Assembly: GCF_900591205.1 (NCBI RefSeq)
Contig: NZ_UUPU01000066.1
Location: 1-64,000, forward strand
Source: Pseudomonas viridiflava
GTDB lineage: Bacteria > Pseudomonadota > Gammaproteobacteria > Pseudomonadales > Pseudomonadaceae
DNA: 64,000 nt
Direction: 5' to 3'
Numbering within the stretch: position 1 is the first letter of the stretch; every line of letters starts with the position of its first letter. Positions 60,895 to 64,000 of the stretch are shown here, one piece after another. A program made the position numbers and the translations under genes. The notes under the pieces were generated by a model, which saw nothing but the letters and a program-made list of their open reading frames with translations, was not told the origin of the DNA and did not search any database.

Positions 60895-61899
60895 CTATTG
60901 GAACAACGACTCACTCGACAAGCCGTTCTTCTCCAGGATCTCACGCAAGCGTTTGAGGCCCTCTACCTGAATCTGCCGCACCCGCTCACGGGTCAAGCCG
61001 ATCTCCAAGCCTACGTCCTCCAGGGTGCTGCTCTCATGGCCACGCAGGCCGAAGCGGCGAATCACCACCTCACGCTGCTTGTCCGTAAGCTCCGACAGCC
61101 ACTGGTCAATGCTTTGGGAAAGATCATCGTCCTGCAACAGCTCGCAAGGATCTGTCGGGCGATCATCCGTCAGGGTGTCCAGCAGGGTTTTATCCGAATC
61201 CGGACCCAGCGAGACGTCAACCGAAGACACCCGCTCGTTCAGGCCAAGCATGCGCTTGACCTCCCCTACCGGTTTTTCCAGCAGGTTGGCGATTTCTTCG
61301 GGCGAAGGTTCATGATCGAGTTTTTGTGTCAGCTCACGCGCTGCCCGCAGGTAGACGTTAAGCTCCTTGACCACATGAATCGGCAAGCGGATCGTGCGGG
61401 TCTGATTCATGATCGCCCGTTCGATGGTCTGGCGGATCCACCAGGTGGCATAGGTTGAAAAGCGGAAACCCCGCTCAGGGTCGAACTTCTCCACCGCCCG
61501 GATCAAGCCCAGGTTGCCCTCCTCGATCAGGTCCAGCAGCGATAGCCCACGATTGACGTAGCGGCGGGCGATTTTCACCACCAGGCGCAGGTTGCTTTCA
61601 ATCATGCGCTTGCGCCCAGCCGGATCGCCCTTTTGCGACAAGCGCGCAAAATGGACTTCTTCTTCGGGGGTAAGCAGAGGGGAAAAGCCGATTTCATTGA
61701 GGTACAGCTGGGTCGCATCGAGCGCCCGTGTGTAGTCAATGTACTTGTGTTGCTTTAACGCGGTGGAGTTCTTGGATTTGGTGCGAACTGAAGGTACAGC
61801 AGGTCCCTCATTCGACATCGATTCCGTAGCGATACCGGTCTCCATAAGGAGAACCTCATCGTCGATGTCAAACTCCGGCGCTTCTTTACTGAGAGCCAT
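60895..61899 (-). CDS. rpoS: RNA polymerase sigma factor RpoS
   Basis: A 334-residue sigma-38, as in other Pseudomonas. Region 1.2/2.1 starts near YTRALDATQLYLNEIGFSPLLTPEEE; region 2.3-2.4 is YATWWIRQTIERAIMNQTRTIRLPIHV; region 4.2 with the HTH is LEDVGLEIGLTRERVRQIQ. It controls stationary phase and stress genes. It is downstream of nlpD on the same strand; as in relatives, its promoter probably lies inside nlpD. A REP-type repeat follows. Confidence 0.97.
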   Translation of the reverse strand: MALSKEAPEFDIDDEVLLMETGIATESMSNEGPAVPSVRTKSKNSTALKQHKYIDYTRALDATQLYLNEIGFSPLLTPEEEVHFARLSQKGDPAGRKRMIESNLRLVVKIARRYVNRGLSLLDLIEEGNLGLIRAVEKFDPERGFRFSTYATWWIRQTIERAIMNQTRTIRLPIHVVKELNVYLRAARELTQKLDHEPSPEEIANLLEKPVGEVKRMLGLNERVSSVDVSLGPDSDKTLLDTLTDDRPTDPCELLQDDDLSQSIDQWLSELTDKQREVVIRRFGLRGHESSTLEDVGLEIGLTRERVRQIQVEGLKRLREILEKNGLSSESLFQ

Positions 61900-62004
61900 T
61901 GTTATAGTCCTTTGGTGAGTTCGACCTCAAGCTCAAGCGACGCCTTTATCCTTGGCAGCGCTGGAGCCTGTTCCTTCTACGTGAGGAACAGGCTGTGCAA
62001 CATA

Positions 62005-62841
62005 TCAACGACGGGGTAGGAATTGCAGCGGATCTACAGGCTTCCCTTGACGGCGAATCTCAAAGTGCAGTTTCACCCGGTCTGTGCCAGTTGATCCCAT
62101 TTCGGCAATTGTCTGTCCGACTTTGACCTGCTGCCCCTCCCGAACCAACAGCCTACGGTTGTGACCGTAAGCACTGACGTAGGTATCGCTGTGTTTGATG
62201 ATGACCAGCTCGCCGTAGCCCCGTAAACCACTCCCGGCGTACACCACTGTCCCATCAGACGCAGCTAAAACAGGCTGTCCCAAATCCCCGGCGATATCAA
62301 TGCCTTTATTCAAACTACCGTTTGAAGAGAATTTTCCAATTAATACCCCGTTCGAAGGCCATCCCCAACCGGTCGGCGCAGGCCCTGCAGGCGGCAGCGG
62401 CGCGGCTGCCGGCTTGTTCACAACCGTAGGCGCAGCGGTGCCTGCAGGCCGGGTAATGATGGTGGTTTTGCTCGAAGACGAAGGCGAAGATCCGGTGTTT
62501 GTCACAACTGTCGTAGGCGCTGAACCGGTACGGCCATCAAAGCGAATGGTCTGACCCGGATGGATCGTGTAAGGCACGGGGATATTGTTACGAGCTGCGA
62601 GCGCCTTGTAATCCCAGCCATAACGGAAGGCGATCGAGAACATCGTGTCGCCCTTGCGTACCACATACTGCCCGGTGGTGACCGTCGGCTTTTGCGGCAC
62701 CGCATTATTACGGTCAACCACCCGTGCGCCGCTGCTGGGCGAGCTGGAGCACGCCGCCAACAGGGAACTCAAGACAAGGCCAAGCACCAGTCGCTGAAAG
62801 CTTGTTTTACTCATACGCTGCGCAAGACCTGTGAGACTCAC
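62005..62841 (-). CDS. nlpD: NlpD-like LysM/M23 lipoprotein
   Basis: A 278-residue lipoprotein. I choose GTG 62841, with GGGAG six bases upstream, over the frame start at 62934. Signal ends LLAACSSS (lipobox). A LysM domain (QYVVRKGDTMFSIAFRYGWDYKALAARNNI) binds peptidoglycan. The C-terminal M23 (LytM) domain is degenerate: NKGIDIA has Lys in place of the metal His and VKLHFEIR lacks the first His of H-x-H. It is thus a non-catalytic activator of amidase AmiC, as in E. coli NlpD. It is upstream of rpoS. Confidence 0.93.
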   Translation of the reverse strand: MSLTGLAQRMSKTSFQRLVLGLVLSSLLAACSSSPSSGARVVDRNNAVPQKPTVTTGQYVVRKGDTMFSIAFRYGWDYKALAARNNIPVPYTIHPGQTIRFDGRTGSAPTTVVTNTGSSPSSSSKTTIITRPAGTAAPTVVNKPAAAPLPPAGPAPTGWGWPSNGVLIGKFSSNGSLNKGIDIAGDLGQPVLAASDGTVVYAGSGLRGYGELVIIKHSDTYVSAYGHNRRLLVREGQQVKVGQTIAEMGSTGTDRVKLHFEIRRQGKPVDPLQFLPRR

Positions 62842-63049
62842 CCGCCGCTCCCTTTGTGGTGGCTGAACATGGACGCCTGTATCAGGCTTGAAATATGACG
62901 CAAGTATAACTGGGCATTGAATTTTTACCGGCACACGACTGAAACGAAATATTCATCCTGTTGAATGCCGTCGCCCATCATGTTGACTCGACAGACCCCG
63001 CCGTAAGACACATCCCCACCAGCAGAATTCACTGCAGGTGAACAAATGA

Positions 63050-63727
63050 TCAGGCCAGCGGGCCGTTGAGCAACGGTACGAACCGGACAGCCCCCAGCAC
63101 ATGCCGGGAAAAGCCTTCGTCCTCGCGGATAATGAGCATCAATTGTTGCACTTCGCCAGAGCCCACCGGGATAACCAGGCGGCCACCGGGCGCCAGTTGG
63201 TCGAGCAACGCTTGCGGAACATCAGTGGCAACGGCGGTGACGATGATGCCGTTATAGGGCGCCAGCGCCGGCCAGCCTTCCCAGCCATCGCCCCAGCGGA
63301 ACACCACATTGCGCAGGTTCAACTCCACCAGGCGCTCCTTGGCGCGGTCTTGCAGCACCTTGATGCGCTCTACCGAAAACACCCGCTCCACCAGTTGCGC
63401 CAGCACGGCGGTCTGGTAGCCGGAGCCGGTGCCGATTTCAAGCACCTTGTCCAATGGCCCTGCCGCCAGCAGCAGCTCGCTCATGCGCGCCACCATGTAG
63501 GGCTGGGAGATGGTCTGGTTATGGCCGATGGGCAGCGCCGTGTCTTCATAGGCACGGTGGGCCAGGGCTTCATCGACAAACAGGTGCCGAGGCGTGCGCC
63601 GGATCACTTCCAGCACCTGGGCATTGGACAAGCCCTCTTCGTACAGGCGCTGAATCAGGCGCTCACGGGTACGCTGGGAGGTCATCCCGATACCGCGGCG
63701 CAGCAGGTCGTCTTGTTCACGAGCCAT
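63050..63727 (-). CDS. pcm: Protein-L-isoaspartate O-methyltransferase
   Basis: A 225-residue SAM-dependent enzyme that repairs isoaspartyl damage in proteins. Motif I is VLEIGTGSGYQTAVLA, preceded by ALPIGHNQTISQPYMVARM, the substrate-binding family signature. The start ATG 63727 overlaps the surE stop by one base (TGATG), implying coupling; a shorter start at 63685 (MTSQRTRERL) is possible. Part of the surE-pcm-nlpD-rpoS block. Confidence 0.95.
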   Translation of the reverse strand: MAREQDDLLRRGIGMTSQRTRERLIQRLYEEGLSNAQVLEVIRRTPRHLFVDEALAHRAYEDTALPIGHNQTISQPYMVARMSELLLAAGPLDKVLEIGTGSGYQTAVLAQLVERVFSVERIKVLQDRAKERLVELNLRNVVFRWGDGWEGWPALAPYNGIIVTAVATDVPQALLDQLAPGGRLVIPVGSGEVQQLMLIIREDEGFSRHVLGAVRFVPLLNGPLA

Positions 63728-64000
63728 CAGCGCAGGCCCTCCAGCCATCCATCGAGACTACTGAAGGCATCACTGAAGGTGCGATCGAGTTGCAACGGGG
63801 TAATCGAAACATAACCTTGCATCACCGCGTGAAAGTCCGTGCCCGGGCCGCCGTCTTCCGCGTCGCCCGCTGCAGCAATCCAGTAACCTTCCTTGCCACG
63901 CGGGTCGACCACCTTCATCGGCGGTTTCGCACGGGCGCGATGGCCCAGGCGTGTGAGCTGAATACCGCGGATATGGTCGAGGGGCAAATTGGGAATATTG
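63727..64000 (-). CDS. surE: 5'/3'-nucleotidase SurE (C-terminal part)
   Basis: The reading frame enters from the window edge with IPNLPLDHIRGIQLTRLGHRA and ends at 63727. It covers the last about 90 residues of SurE, including the typical NLP-x-x-x-x-x-G-I-x-x-T-R-x-G region and the D-x-x-A-x-x-x-G-Y-V-S-I-T-P-L-Q end. SurE is a stationary-phase nucleotidase and phosphatase. The metal-binding N-terminal half lies outside the window. Confidence 0.93.
   Translation of the reverse strand, partial: NIPNLPLDHIRGIQLTRLGHRARAKPPMKVVDPRGKEGYWIAAAGDAEDGGPGTDFHAVMQGYVSITPLQLDRTFSDAFSSLDGWLEGLR

Overview
The window comes from a Pseudomonas, most likely the P. fluorescens group. I base this on gene content and order: a braCDEFG branched-chain amino acid operon, a QuiP-type acylase, an aotJQMOP-like basic amino acid operon, a surE-pcm-nlpD-rpoS block, and many REP-type palindromic repeats between genes. 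Gene density is about 90 percent and the DNA is GC-rich, which creates many long antisense shadow frames. I saw no tRNA, rRNA, CRISPR array, transposase or phage gene.

Layout. 0.1-8.5 kb: an MFS transporter, a YkgJ-type cysteine-cluster protein, an MHYT-GGDEF-EAL c-di-GMP enzyme, a large FtsZ/tubulin-superfamily GTPase-like protein (the most unusual gene here), a GT8-like glycosyltransferase and a DUF2288 protein. 8.9-13.9 kb: braCDEFG, with an internal terminator after the binding protein. 14.2-16.6 kb: a bufferin-type RiPP operon (DUF2282 precursor, DUF692/MNIO modification enzyme, DUF2063 partner, DoxX membrane protein). 16.6-23.8 kb: a LysR/SDR divergent pair, two secreted or lipoproteins, an FAD oxidoreductase, a cysteine synthase-like enzyme and NhaA. 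23.8-24.4 kb: a stretch with a probable 32-codon gene that has its own ribosome site and terminator, plus hairpins and a 16-bp direct repeat. 24.4-30.7 kb, all minus strand: SlyB-type lipoprotein, PdxH, an OmpA-like lipoprotein, a beta-lactamase-fold hydrolase and a clan GH-A glycosidase. 30.8-37.2 kb: DinG, a CopD-like membrane protein, a collagen-like secreted protein, a TSP3/OmpA lipoprotein and a four-gene cluster with two SEC-C zinc-motif proteins. 37.3-45.1 kb: a two-component system divergent from a TonB siderophore receptor and its ABC importer. 45.2-48.5 kb: a GST and QuiP. 48.7-59.0 kb: the ligase-associated DNA repair set (exonuclease, ATP-dependent ligase, Lhr-type helicase, PdeM phosphoesterase), split in the middle by a five-gene basic amino acid ABC operon. 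59.2-64 kb: a small protein, Dcd, a cold-shock protein, then rpoS, nlpD, pcm and the 3' part of surE.

How parts fit together: several blocks concern nutrient import (BraCDEFG, the aot-like set, the siderophore system), several concern stress (RpoS, NlpD, Pcm, cold shock, DinG, the ligase/Lhr repair set, bufferin), and many single genes are envelope lipoproteins. Eleven REP-type elements of two families sit almost exclusively between transcription units, one of them inside the siderophore ABC operon. All functional calls rest on reading motifs and recalled family features; no database search was run.
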